Below are positions 13,001 to 23,203 of a stretch of 64,000 bases of DNA, piece after piece. Under the pieces are notes generated by a model that worked only from the letters and a program-made list of their open reading frames with translations, was not told where the DNA came from and ran no database searches. Position 1 is the stretch's first letter. Every line of letters starts with the position of its first letter. Source of the stretch: Hamiltosporidium tvaerminnensis (taxonomy: Eukaryota > Microsporidia > Dubosqiidae); assembly GCA_022605425.2 (NCBI GenBank), contig CM061252.1:434001-498000 (forward strand). Reading direction: 5' to 3'. The position numbers and the translations under genes are program-made.

Positions 13001-15775
13001 TATACGATATATGATTTAGTATGGCTTTTGTGTTTTCATTTATTTTAAACTTTTCATTCTGTGACAAAATAAATGTATTGTAACATCAATGCAAAATAAT
13101 GTAATGTATGAAAAAAATTAGAAAGAAAGTAGTGAATGAAAGTTTTTTAATCCGAAAAATATAAAACAACGAATATATAATTGAAATACCGCAATCAAAT
13201 TGATCATTATTATCGAATTTGAATGAAATTTACGTGCACAAAACCTTATAAGAATTTTCAGCTAACCGAAAGTATTTCATGATCAGTTAAATATTTTTGG
13301 CTTTTTTTTGGTATCTTTGGGGTCGTGCAGACTGCAATCTGATAGCGGTTGGTTTTAAGAATTCATCACTTTGAACATTCTTCATTAGACTAATATTCGT
13401 ATTTTACATAGAATACCAAGCCATAAAAAATTGCTTTATTAGGTTCAAGTTAGAATCAAGCAATAAAATTATTTTTGACGAAAATATTTCACAACGATAA
13501 GAAAACAATGGTTCGTATATTCTAAGATTTCTCTGTGCTTATAACAAAGTATTACATAATGTAAATAATAATTCAAGATCAATACCTTTATTTAGACAGC
13601 CGGATTTGATAATTTCCTTACAGAAGCATAATTTATATGAAAATGCGGTTCTGATGGTATATTATTGAAGTAGGCTTTTTGGGTTTTTTAGTGAAAGAGC
13701 TAATAATTCACGTAAAATTTAAAGCTAGCATAATCTAAAGAACTAATTGATAAACCAGAAACATCTACAACTATCATAATGATTAATGATATCTTAAAGC
13801 TTAGAAAATTTGCTGCAGAAGTAACGTTTAAATTTTTGAAATTGTAGGAGAATATTGGAACGAAATGAGAATTGTTTTTTATGTTCTATATTTTTTTGAA
13901 ATTCAGTCTTTTTGAAAAAAACCTTGACTTATATAAAATTAGAAATAGCCATATTTGACTCTTTTGTCCAAATTGAATTTTTATCTCTGAGAATTTTTAT
14001 GAATACCGAGATTTAAAATAGAAATATGTAAATAAATATTAAAATTTTTGTTTATTGTATAATAAATTAAATTTAGATTTATTCTTTCACTACGATATGT
14101 ATTTGCCCAGTTTTTTTTTAGTGTTGAGTTATTGGTACAGAATTTTAAAGGTTTTTTTGAGTTTGTAATTATAATATAAAAACTACTCCAGCGTTTTAAA
14201 ATACCTACTATATATTACGAGAAAGTTATATTTTTTCAAATTTCGGTGGGTTTTAAGGTAGAGTATGAAAATTTTACATGCTATAAAAAATATAAGAACA
14301 TAAAAGCGCTAAATTCTTAAATCTCCGGAAAGCTTTTTACAAATATGAAGCCTTTTTAAATAATACAAGTGCAATCATTGCTTCCTATTGATACTCTCCA
14401 TTTATTATAGGCAAAATGTCTCTTCATTGGTGCTAGTTCTATTAAAGCAAAATATTGGTTTGCTAAACTATTAAAATAAGTTATATAAGAAATAAATAAC
14501 AAAAATATACTAATTTAAAACCAAACTTATAGATTCTATTTTTATTTGCTATGGTTTGAAACAACGTCACTTAAACTTAATTTATTGTATGAAGAGTGAA
14601 TTCTGATGCTGTGCATTGATTATTATAGGTATCAAATCAAAATCGATATAGAAATTACCATATTTCAGTTTCCTTATATGTATATAAATATTCATTGATT
14701 TGACACCAAACTTCAAATCAAAAACCAGAAATGAAATCATTATGACCACATTGCTTGGGCTTTCTTGCCTTAAAAATACAAAATAAATATTTTGAAACAA
14801 ATTTTATAATTTAAATCATAAGGTTCTGCATACTCTAAAGCAGGCCGCAAATATATGCTTCTGGGAGTTTTTTATTTTCTGTAAATATGCAAAGGTATAT
14901 AACCCAGAAAAGTAGCAATTCTCGGTGTCAAAATTCCAATAAAATACATCTCGAATTGATAAAAAGATCTTTGAAAGTAAAATATATTAGGAAGACAAAG
15001 AAACTAAAAAAGGTAATTGATGTTGTAACCAGTTAAATTATATATAAAATAAACAAAACGCGGGTTATAATAAAGAACTATAAGGCAAGAAAGATTTGCC
15101 TTTTTATGTAGCGACTCTTAACAATGACCAAAGTAATTGAATATCTGTCTACTTGGGGAAGAAGGGGTCTGATGTAGCTAGAAAGAAATTTTTTCTGGTG
15201 ATCAGCAAGAAAAACTCAAAAAATGCCGATAGTAATATAAAATTGTAGATTATTTGACGTTCAACTTTAGGGCTTTAACTGAAATTAAAGAACAAAGCGC
15301 TGAATAAAGTGATTATACTCTCATGTGTAGTTTCTTGAATAGAATATATTTAAATCTTAAAAATATAGCACCTGTCATACATTTATAAATGTTCTTGGAA
15401 AGAGATATGCGAACATAACAGTGGTAACGAAAAAAAAATATATCGAAATACGGAATAGTAGACCCGAGATATTTATTTTGGATACAAGCATGAAATAAGA
15501 TTGAATTCATCCGTGTGAGAATTATTTCCCAGAATTCACTACAAATGCAGTAAACTGACAAACTAAAAAATATAATTTTTCAGCTAAAGAGTTGGTTCTT
15601 ATGTATGAGTTTATCATTCTGATATTTCCAATATATAACTTTGTGTAATATTTTCACAAAAACAATAAGATCTATCTTAAATACTACAACCGCTTATTGT
15701 CATAAAGACGTTTATTCGAGCGATGAAGCTCAAAAAGATAGTTTGAACGTTTTTTGATTTATGAAAAGAACTGCA
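10086..15775. other. Long AT-rich gene-free region
   Basis: Nearly 5.7 kb without a convincing reading frame or RNA gene. A string at about 10548-10575 (AGTGACTCTTAACCTTTT) resembles one terminus of hAT-type elements, but I found no partner terminus. The rest is low-complexity AT-rich DNA with no tandem structure. Confidence 0.5.
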
Positions 15776-16042
15776 TTAAACCAAATACCGAATTATGTTG
15801 TGGATGTACTCAAAGAGGTGATATATCGAAACAAAATACACCCGGAGCAAATAATCACCGTCCACAATCAAGTAAAAAGTAAAAGTGCCTAAAAAGTAAT
15901 TAAAAACCATTTTACTTCTTTTTTTATTGTAGTAACCACATTGATGAATCCAAAAATTATCATAGATATATATTCGATCTGAAGAGCTAAATAAAGTGAT
16001 TTGAACAGTAAAAAAATATATAAGAGTGACGGATATGTTCAT
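15776..16042 (-). CDS. Possible small hydrophobic/secreted protein
   Basis: An 88-codon frame with ATG at 16042 and a CGGGT string directly upstream. The first ~20 residues are hydrophobic (MNISVTLIYFFTVQITLF) and could be a signal peptide; the rest is Tyr/Phe/Ile-rich with no known motif. It lies about 190 bp downstream of the end of the Rrp6-like gene on the same strand. In DNA this AT-rich such a frame can occur by chance, so I give it low confidence. Confidence 0.2.
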   Translation of the reverse strand: MNISVTLIYFFTVQITLFSSSDRIYIYDNFWIHQCGYYNKKRSKMVFNYFLGTFTFYLIVDGDYLLRVYFVSIYHLFEYIHNIIRYLV

Positions 16043-16232
16043 ACCCGAAGCTAATTAAATGAATAGCGGTATTAAGAAATAAAATAGATTTTATATATTA
16101 AAATTACTTTCAGTTTTCAAACTTTGAGTATATATTTAAGACATAATCGTAGAAAAAGAAAAACAATTTTTAAAAAAATTAATAGAAATACAATTTTAAG
16201 AAAATGATTTTGAAATTTATTTTAGTTGCAAA

Positions 16233-18641
16233 TTAAATATTTCGGTCCAAAATATTTTTTAAACTATCAAAAGGATTTTCATCCTTTTGTTTCTTTACGT
16301 CTTCTTTTTCATTTTTACTCATTTTTTCTTTGTCCTTATCATCAACACTCTTGTTTTTGTTATTTTTAGTTTTATTAAGGTTCTTACACTTTTTGTCCGA
16401 AACATCATTCTTAGATTTATTGTTAGGTTTCTTTTTGTTGTTAGTTTTTTTATTTTCTATTTTTGATTTGAGTATTTTCTCATCTTTTATATCATTTTTA
16501 TTGGAAGTGGCAGTACTTTGAGGAATATCTTTTAAGTTTTTATTTTGTATTTTATCAGTTGAAATTTCTTTTTTATCATCGGAATCGGCAAATATTAAAT
16601 GATTGTTTTTGAATTTACTATTTTTAGGGGCTGTGGGTTGTTTTCTTGTGGAGTTCTGACTGACAGTCGATTTTTTAGGATCAACGGTAGAAATTTTATT
16701 ATTTTTTACTTTTGAATTTTTATAGATGTTGCTGTTTTGATCGGTAACTTTATCGTGTTTGCTTTTGTCGGAATTATTTATTGTGTTTGAAGGTGACTTA
16801 TTAACTGGCAAAGTTTCAGATGAAATATTTTTACTTGATTTTTGGGTGTTTAAATTGTCTTTGGAACTAACCGGATTCGGTTTCTTGGGCTTTTCTTTGG
16901 TGTTTTTAGTGCCGTTTTTCTTTTCTTTTTTAGAAACTCGATTTGCTGATGATAAAGCCGATTCATTCTGAATTTCTGTTTCGATTGACTGTTCATTTAT
17001 ATTTAAACCCGCTATTACTTCAGAAAAATTAGACTTTTTAACATCCAAAGACATTTGTTGTGTAGACTCATTCATATTTAAAGAATAATTATTTTGACTT
17101 GTTAAATCATCATTTGAGATTTTAAAAGTATTTAATTCTTTATCTAAATTGCCATCAAGGTTACTCGAATTGATTGAAAAATCCTCATCTGATTTAATAT
17201 TATTACAATCTCGATTCTGACTATCCTGTAAATCAAAACACGTCTTTTTTGTTTCTGGTCCGAAATTGTTAGAAGAATCTGAAATTTTGGTTTTTGAATT
17301 CATAAATTCTTTGGTTTCTAAATCAGTATTTTCATTGGTTTTTAAAGATTTGAGTTTATCGATATCAAATCCACTCTTTTTTTCTTTTATTGTAAGTAAG
17401 AAATCGCTTATATGAATTCGAACTAAAGGACTTATTCTATCAAAACATGAGAAAAATTGCTCGATATTGCTTGGCTTATTAACCACAACATTTTGCACCT
17501 GCTCATCGGTCATAACGAATTGAAGTGATTCATCTTCCGATTTCGCAATAAAATACCTGAGTTTTAATATTTTTCCAAGTAATTCACCATCGTTATAAAA
17601 ATTATATTTTCTAGAAAATATTCTTGCAAGTTCTTTCTCATCGATTTCCGAAATACCAGTTTTTATTGGTGTTAAATTATTTATAGTGGCCATATCAATC
17701 CCTTCTTCTGTAATCGGTGTTATTCTAAAGGAACTACGACCTTCACAATCGTTTTCTGATAAATCTTCTTTGATCTTAATTATTGAATTAAATATTTTTT
17801 CAAAGGCAAAATCATATAATTCTTCTGTAAGTGGATTTATTCGCCAATCAACAATGACTGATCGATAATTATTGTCTTTTTCTAAATTATAAACACATCC
17901 CATTTCCAAATTAAAATCTCTTTTTAAAATTTCAAGACAATTTGTATTTGGAACTATTTTTTTAATAGAACAATTTAAAAAAGACAATTTAGGTATTTCA
18001 TACTGCAAAGTCACTGCATCAATTATAAATGAATGACTTGGAGATAATAAAAGCAAATAAGTTGTATAACCACGAAAAGATCTAAATGTATGCTGTTTTA
18101 CATCGACACATATAATTTTCTCTGATTTAATAGCTTCTTCTATAAAAGAAATTTGAGCAGATGAATTTATGAAAATCGGTGTATAATTTACATGAAGAAA
18201 TTCTGTTGTAGGAACAAATTGTTTACCTTTTGATTTAGAAAACCAGGTTTTAAAATAGAAGTTATTTTCAAGTTCAAGAAAATCGCTCTTTTTCAATAAA
18301 TGAGTACAATTCAAATTTAAAATGGGAAATTCAACATTTAAAGGCTTAGCATTTCCATCACCGAAATAGAAAATAACTTTCTTGTCTTTAATTATTTTAA
18401 TAATTTTTGAGTGAACCGGCTGTTTATTTAAATTACATAAAATATGATCGATTCTTGCTGTCGTTTTATCAAAAAAATTTTCATCGAATTTATTTAAAAG
18501 TTCGCTTATTTTTGTAATTGATTCTGCGATGGAATTATTTTCGTTTAATGATGAATCATTCATTTGATATCGATTTGTTCTGGCTATTGTACTGTTTACA
18601 GCTCTTATTAGTTCTGTACATTTTTCTAGTATTTCTTTCAT
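16233..18641 (-). CDS. RRP6: Rrp6/EXOSC10-like nuclear exosome subunit with degenerate exonuclease site
   Basis: 802 residues from ATG at 18641, with CCCC 17-20 bases upstream. Residues ~1-75 resemble the PMC2NT region that binds the Rrp47 cofactor. Residues ~165-290 are the 3'-5' exonuclease fold (VDVKQHTFRSF, SFIIDAV, VDWRINPLTEE). Residues ~355-425 are a good HRDC domain (SPLVRIHISDFLLTIKEKK). From 430 on is a disordered Lys/Asn/Ser-rich tail. In Rrp6 proteins the exonuclease needs D-x-E, a second Asp, and Y-x3-D. Here only Asp180 remains: Glu is Lys182, the second Asp is Cys235, Tyr is Phe278 and the last Asp is Lys282. About 25 residues between exonuclease motifs II and III are also missing. 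I infer a structural, catalytically dead exosome component. The family assignment rests on domain order and the FRSF/DWR-NPL/HRDC motifs. Confidence 0.8.
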   Translation of the reverse strand: MKEILEKCTELIRAVNSTIARTNRYQMNDSSLNENNSIAESITKISELLNKFDENFFDKTTARIDHILCNLNKQPVHSKIIKIIKDKKVIFYFGDGNAKPLNVEFPILNLNCTHLLKKSDFLELENNFYFKTWFSKSKGKQFVPTTEFLHVNYTPIFINSSAQISFIEEAIKSEKIICVDVKQHTFRSFRGYTTYLLLLSPSHSFIIDAVTLQYEIPKLSFLNCSIKKIVPNTNCLEILKRDFNLEMGCVYNLEKDNNYRSVIVDWRINPLTEELYDFAFEKIFNSIIKIKEDLSENDCEGRSSFRITPITEEGIDMATINNLTPIKTGISEIDEKELARIFSRKYNFYNDGELLGKILKLRYFIAKSEDESLQFVMTDEQVQNVVVNKPSNIEQFFSCFDRISPLVRIHISDFLLTIKEKKSGFDIDKLKSLKTNENTDLETKEFMNSKTKISDSSNNFGPETKKTCFDLQDSQNRDCNNIKSDEDFSINSSNLDGNLDKELNTFKISNDDLTSQNNYSLNMNESTQQMSLDVKKSNFSEVIAGLNINEQSIETEIQNESALSSANRVSKKEKKNGTKNTKEKPKKPNPVSSKDNLNTQKSSKNISSETLPVNKSPSNTINNSDKSKHDKVTDQNSNIYKNSKVKNNKISTVDPKKSTVSQNSTRKQPTAPKNSKFKNNHLIFADSDDKKEISTDKIQNKNLKDIPQSTATSNKNDIKDEKILKSKIENKKTNNKKKPNNKSKNDVSDKKCKNLNKTKNNKNKSVDDKDKEKMSKNEKEDVKKQKDENPFDSLKNILDRNI

Positions 18642-18657
18642 ATATATTTGTTAAAAA

Positions 18658-18661
18658 GGGG
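18658..18661 (-). promoter_or_regulatory. C-rich start-proximal signal of the Rrp6-like gene
   Basis: CCCC on the minus strand, 17-20 bases before the ATG at 18641, in otherwise A/T-only sequence. It resembles the CCC-type signals known upstream of microsporidian start codons. Confidence 0.45.
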
Positions 18662-19210
18662 AACGAATAATTGTTTCAAATTGTAAGTTTTATTAAAAAT
18701 TTTTTATTTAAAATTTTATTCAATGAAATCAAAAAAATGTTCATAGAAAACTATAAATGTCGATAAGAATAAAGCATATATTCGATAGATAGTATTCAAA
18801 ATACAGCCCAAACAATTTAGTATGATTAATGATTCAGATTGGGTGGAGATAAAACCCTGATTAAGATTAGGAAAATCGTTTTGGAATGCTATACACGGAG
18901 CAGAGATACATGAAACCCTACTTATTAAGTTAAAAGTCACAATGAAGCAAATATTAAACAAGTATAAAATATCGGTATTGTAATTATTTTTAAGAAATTA
19001 TAACTTAAACGATTGGCGCACAATATAAAAAACATTCATTTCACTGGTCGAGTCAAATCAAACGATTTACGAAGAAGAAGTATGAAACCGACAATTATAA
19101 GAGATAAATGACCCGTTACAATAAAATTTTTTGCATTTTAAAATCAAATCAAAATAAATGAAGAATTTCGTTTGAGATATATAAACACGAATTTTGAATT
19201 TATTTAAAAT
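18662..19210. other. AT-rich intergenic stretch
   Basis: Upstream region of the Rrp6-like gene, then flank of a repeat copy. The only longer frame (18716-18961, minus) lacks an ATG start, so I do not call it. Confidence 0.5.
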
Positions 19211-19939
19211 ACTTTATTTAAAAGTATCACATCTTTTTTTAAAACAGTGGCAAGTGTTATATTTGTTTTCATGACATTAACGCAGTTCTAGGTTTAACAT
19301 AAATAACTGCTACCCCAAAACTCCATCAGTAACCCCTGCGATACCTACGTCCCAAAGCCTTTCATCTACCAGGTGTGTAGAACCAATTACTAGGCGAGGC
19401 AGTTGCCCGGTGTTCGTTAATGTCCGTTGCATGGAGTGTGATCGAAGGCCGAAGTCCCCCCTGGGCTCCCCCAAGACTATGCAGCATTCCCACTTACTCT
19501 ACACTTTCTGAACCCAATAAACTTCTAGCTAAGATATATTTCAGAGATTCACATGGGGTCTACCTAGACAGTGCAATGTCATACCAACAGGTATAACCTG
19601 CTACTTAGCTCACCCGGCTTTAAATGGTTTTTTGTTTTGTATCTCCCAGGAACTAAGTCTTCTAACCCGAGTGAGCAAGGCTAGGTTTCCATGCTTTTAC
19701 ATGGCGATTACCTACATGTTCAGCTGCGGTCAGCAATCTGGTTACATAAAAAACTACAAATAAATTTGTAGAAAAAGTTTCTCCATTTCTTAGACCTCTT
19801 CTCCTCATAACAACTCCCATTGAACAACCGAAGATGTAGTGTGGTTTTATTCCCACCAAAAATCCAAACAATGATCTCACACCAGTTTCACACACTCATT
19901 GCCAAGCAGAAAGTTTTTTATGTGGTTATCCTCCCTCCA
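19211..19939 (+). repeat. 725 bp dispersed repeat, copy A
   Basis: It begins ACTTTATTTAAAAGTATCAC and ends GTGGTTATCCTCCCTCCA. It shares almost all of its length with copies B (43531-44252, opposite strand), C (47118-47844) and D (50313-51039). The middle, with CCTGCGATACCTACGTCCC and GGCGAGGCAGTTGCCCGG, is much richer in GC than the surroundings. A conserved hairpin CTACAAATAAATTTGTAG is present. No reading frame is conserved among copies, so it appears non-coding. It could be a solo LTR, a non-autonomous transposon or a SINE-like element. I found no clear target duplication. Confidence 0.85.
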
Positions 19940-20399
19940 CTACGAATTTTGATAATTATGATTAATAAATATTTAGAAAATTTTAGAGAATCAGATCTCG
20001 CATAAGATACTATTTGAAATTTTTATCAATTAAAAATGTAACAGAATTTGTGAATTAAATGCCAATTTCTATTTACTATATATATTTGAAAAAAGTAAAA
20101 AATAACATTTTTTGCGTTTATGATTTTCCTTCAAAACCATAAATGGCTTTTTTTGTGTTTGTTTTCGTGATTGATGGTGGATTATCATTCTACAAAAATA
20201 GTCGATTTAGAGTGCAAGTTACACCACGATTCGAAATAATTTAAATTTTTAAATTATATTATGATAATTTTTCTATTTTACATGGATGATGCAATTAACG
20301 AACTAAATTTTGTCTCCTGTGATTGTATTTCGATTCAATTAAAATAATTTTGAAAAATGTTATTTATTGCTCTTTAGATGGGAAATTGAGCACTTGTCA

Positions 20400-20800
20400 T
20401 TTTTGTTTGTTCCATGGGATTTGTATGAGGAGAAGCAAGCCTAAGCAATGGCGAAAAAATTCTAAAAATCCATTTTGTAGTTTTTTATGTAACCGGATGG
20501 TAGAAAGCGGTTGAACTTGTAGGTAATTGCCATGTGAAAACATGGAAAGCCTGGCTTGCTCACTCGGGCTAGAAGATATATTGCTTGAGTGATCTAAAAA
20601 GACACACCCCTTAAAAATTCAGGAAGTCTTTGTAGCAGGTTATATTCTTTAGTATGGCATTGCAACCCCCAGATAGATTCTGAAAGTCGCCGGGATATGC
20701 TCTGGTTGGGTCTTTGCTTGCCCGGGCCTTGTAGAGTAAATAAGGATAAACATGTCTCGAGGGGCCCAAGTAAAGTGATTTTCGGCCTGCGACTATGTGT
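20400..20800 (-). repeat. Decayed copy of the 725 bp repeat, inverted relative to copy A
   Basis: Read on the plus strand it follows copy B in order: 'tatgaggagaag', 'ttttttatgtaaccggatgg', 'gtaggtaattgccatgtgaaa', 'cttgctcactcgggctagaag', 'gtagcaggttat', 'tatggcattgca', 'gagggg' and 'ttcggcct'. It is clearly diverged from the four good copies, so it is an older insertion or a subfamily. With copy A it forms an inverted pair about 460 bp apart. Confidence 0.75.
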
Positions 20801-21469
20801 CTTAAACCGAAAATTGATTAATACTAGCAAATAATTCGACATTTCATAAGTCCTGCGAATTCTTTAAATAAAAAACGTTGGTTTGTGTTTATCTTTGGGA
20901 TATCTATGGCTTATTAGGAGATCCTTTGCCTATATAAAACCTTGAACTGGGATATACTATGGAAATAATAAACATTTGCTTGCTTTTTACTAAATGATTC
21001 GAAAGTTATTAAATAAAAAAAATATACATCATCTTATGCGATATATATATTCTATTTTCTTTTATGAAAGATGAATTTCCTTGAATTTAAAGTTTGAATT
21101 TGACAGCTTTTTACTGTGAGTTTTCACATATTTATACATTTTCATAGTTTGATTTCCCTATCAATTTACATATCTTCTTTAAGTTGGAGTGTTGAAAAAA
21201 AGCTATAAACCTTTTTATTTTGTTATGGTGATTCGAAGATCATTTTTATAGAAGCATTCCTATGGTTAGTATATAGATTAGTAAAGGAATTTATTGTGCT
21301 AATTCTTTTATAGAATTTTTTATTTTATATTTATTTATTCATTTTATTATAACTTGAAATCTTTTTCTACGTTTTTATATATGTTCCTTTTGTACCTAAA
21401 AGCACTTTAACTTCACATTCTAATTCTTACACTTAGTTTAATCTCTTTTCGGTTCCTCTAAGATGGTCT
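20801..21469. other. AT-rich gene-free stretch
   Basis: No supported gene, RNA or repeat seen. Confidence 0.5.
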
Positions 21470-21930
21470 CGATTCAATCAATATAAGGAGTGATGGTACA
21501 TCTTGGTTCAAATATATAATACTATCTTGCTCGTTACTTGCTTGTTTTAAAAAATTATGCCTTCCTCGTGTACCTGGGCTTATTTAATAACCCCCATGGA
21601 CATTCTCTTTTGAGTTGCTAGGGTATTTAGCTCTGATCCGACTCCTCTTTCTCTATCAAATGAAATTGTTTCTATAATCCTCCTGTGTACAGTAACTGGT
21701 ATGAATCATTATACTCATGAGTATTTTAAGGTCAATAAGATACATCTTATAATATTTTGTCACAATTATTTCCCATATTATTAGATAGAAACTATCGGAG
21801 CATCTAACGTATAAGGAAACTCAACTTATTGGTTGGTAAGTCATACATTCTAAGTTCTTTGTTTCAAATATTTTACCAAATTATGGTATGTATTTCAAAC
21901 TTAAATATCCGGTATTCTATTTTTACACTT
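21470..21930 (-). mobile_element. R2-like non-LTR retrotransposon remnant (C-terminal end)
   Basis: Read on the minus strand this aligns at the DNA level with the 3' coding part of the retroelement at 33275-35223. Matching blocks include 'attgtgacaaaata', the 'gaaacaatttc-tttgat' block that encodes ETISFDR, and 'gagctaaat-cc'. Stops interrupt it. Only the endonuclease-domain end of the polyprotein is represented, as expected of a 5'-truncated LINE-type insertion that then decayed. Confidence 0.7.
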
Positions 21931-23190
21931 ATCTAAAAAATTTATCAAGCCTATAATTGTAATAATCAAAATAATTTGATAAAATAATATTTTTTTTATG
22001 TTGTTCTAATTTTCTATATTTAAATTATTGATAAAACGAACGCGGTGATTATTATAAAACCACAAGTCTTTCAGGCCACTTAAAACCAGAACTGAAGGTA
22101 TTTAAATATTTTATGACACCTCTTTTTATAATTAAAACATTCCAAATCATAGATTTTATTAAACAAAAAAGTCATTGTAGATTTTCCAAAAAAGTTTTCT
22201 TAAACACAAATAATCGGAATAAATTTGTCTTTATTCATTTTGAATATCTAAGTGAAAGTTTTTACATTCCATAATCAATTTGCGTTTTTTTACTGCTTGA
22301 GATATTCATCATTTATTAATTTATTAATGAAGATATAAATACCAAAAAGAATTATGATAATTCAAAAATATTTAATTTATAAATTCGTTGGTTTTTGACT
22401 GATAGTCTGCAAATGGATTATATTAAAACCTATAAAATTATCAATATTTTTAATATTCTTTTGAACTTGGCAAACAAATTGATAATCTCATATAGTAAAT
22501 ATATTGTTTAAAGATTGTATTTTCAGAATTAAATTTTATATCATATATATTTGTAAATAGATAATTATAATAATTGTAGTTTTATTAGGTTATATCAAAG
22601 AAATTATATTATGGTTTGTGTTTGGTGATTTAACTGATTACAAAATTTTTTAATTTATTTTTTTCGTATTTCCAACTTTTGTGATTTTTGAATTTAAGAA
22701 ATTGATAAGAGATCAAAGATATAAAAAAAAATCTTTAATTCATAAAAATATGTAAAAATAGTGTGGTTAATAAATTTGATGTGTATTGTTTCTTTATAAT
22801 CGTAGATAAGCAATAATTATAGAATATTTGAAATTCTATAAACCACAGTATTTTTTTTATATTTTTATAAACCACAGTATTTTTTTTATATTTTTATATT
22901 TTTATAAATTGTATAATTTAAGATTTCTCTATAATTATTTAAGCGCCGGGCTAAGCAAAAACTTAAAATATTAAAATGTTATGTTAAAAAAAAGGTTTTG
23001 AGTTATGAATCATCATTGGGTTTTATTTTTTAGTTAACGAGCGGAAAAAAATAATATAATAAGAAAAATTATAAATAAAGTAAATTACGGCGGATTATAA
23101 TTACCAAAATAGGAAAAATCCTTCTAAAAAAACGAAAACAATTAACTATAATAGAAAATCTAATCACAAGAAAAATTTATATTTTTTCGT
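21931..23190. other. AT-rich intergenic stretch
   Basis: No gene seen. The part from about 21970 to 22020 shares a ~45 bp string (GATAAAATAATATTTTTTTT and following) with 33245-33295, immediately before the retroelement remnant there. A short direct duplication lies at 22837-22900. Confidence 0.5.
22837..22900. repeat. Direct duplication, ~31 bp unit x2
   Basis: Two adjacent copies of a unit containing ATAAACCACAGTATTTTTTT, with a further partial copy of the AT-rich tail. Confidence 0.8.
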
Positions 23191-23198
23191 TTATTTAT

Positions 23199-23201
23199 CC
23201 C
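23199..23201 (+). promoter_or_regulatory. CCC signal before the secreted-family start
   Basis: CCC in an A/T-only context ending two bases before the ATG at 23204 (ATCCCATATG). This is the position expected for the microsporidian CCC-type signal. The interrupted relative at 9722 lacks it. Confidence 0.5.
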
Positions 23202-23203
23202 AT

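Noticed and set aside
18716-18961. 81-codon minus-strand frame with hydrophobic start
   Set aside because: Begins with TTG and has no upstream ATG; likely chance.
19662-19895. Minus-strand frame of 77 codons
   Set aside because: Lies inside repeat copy A; the frame is not conserved in copies B, C and D.
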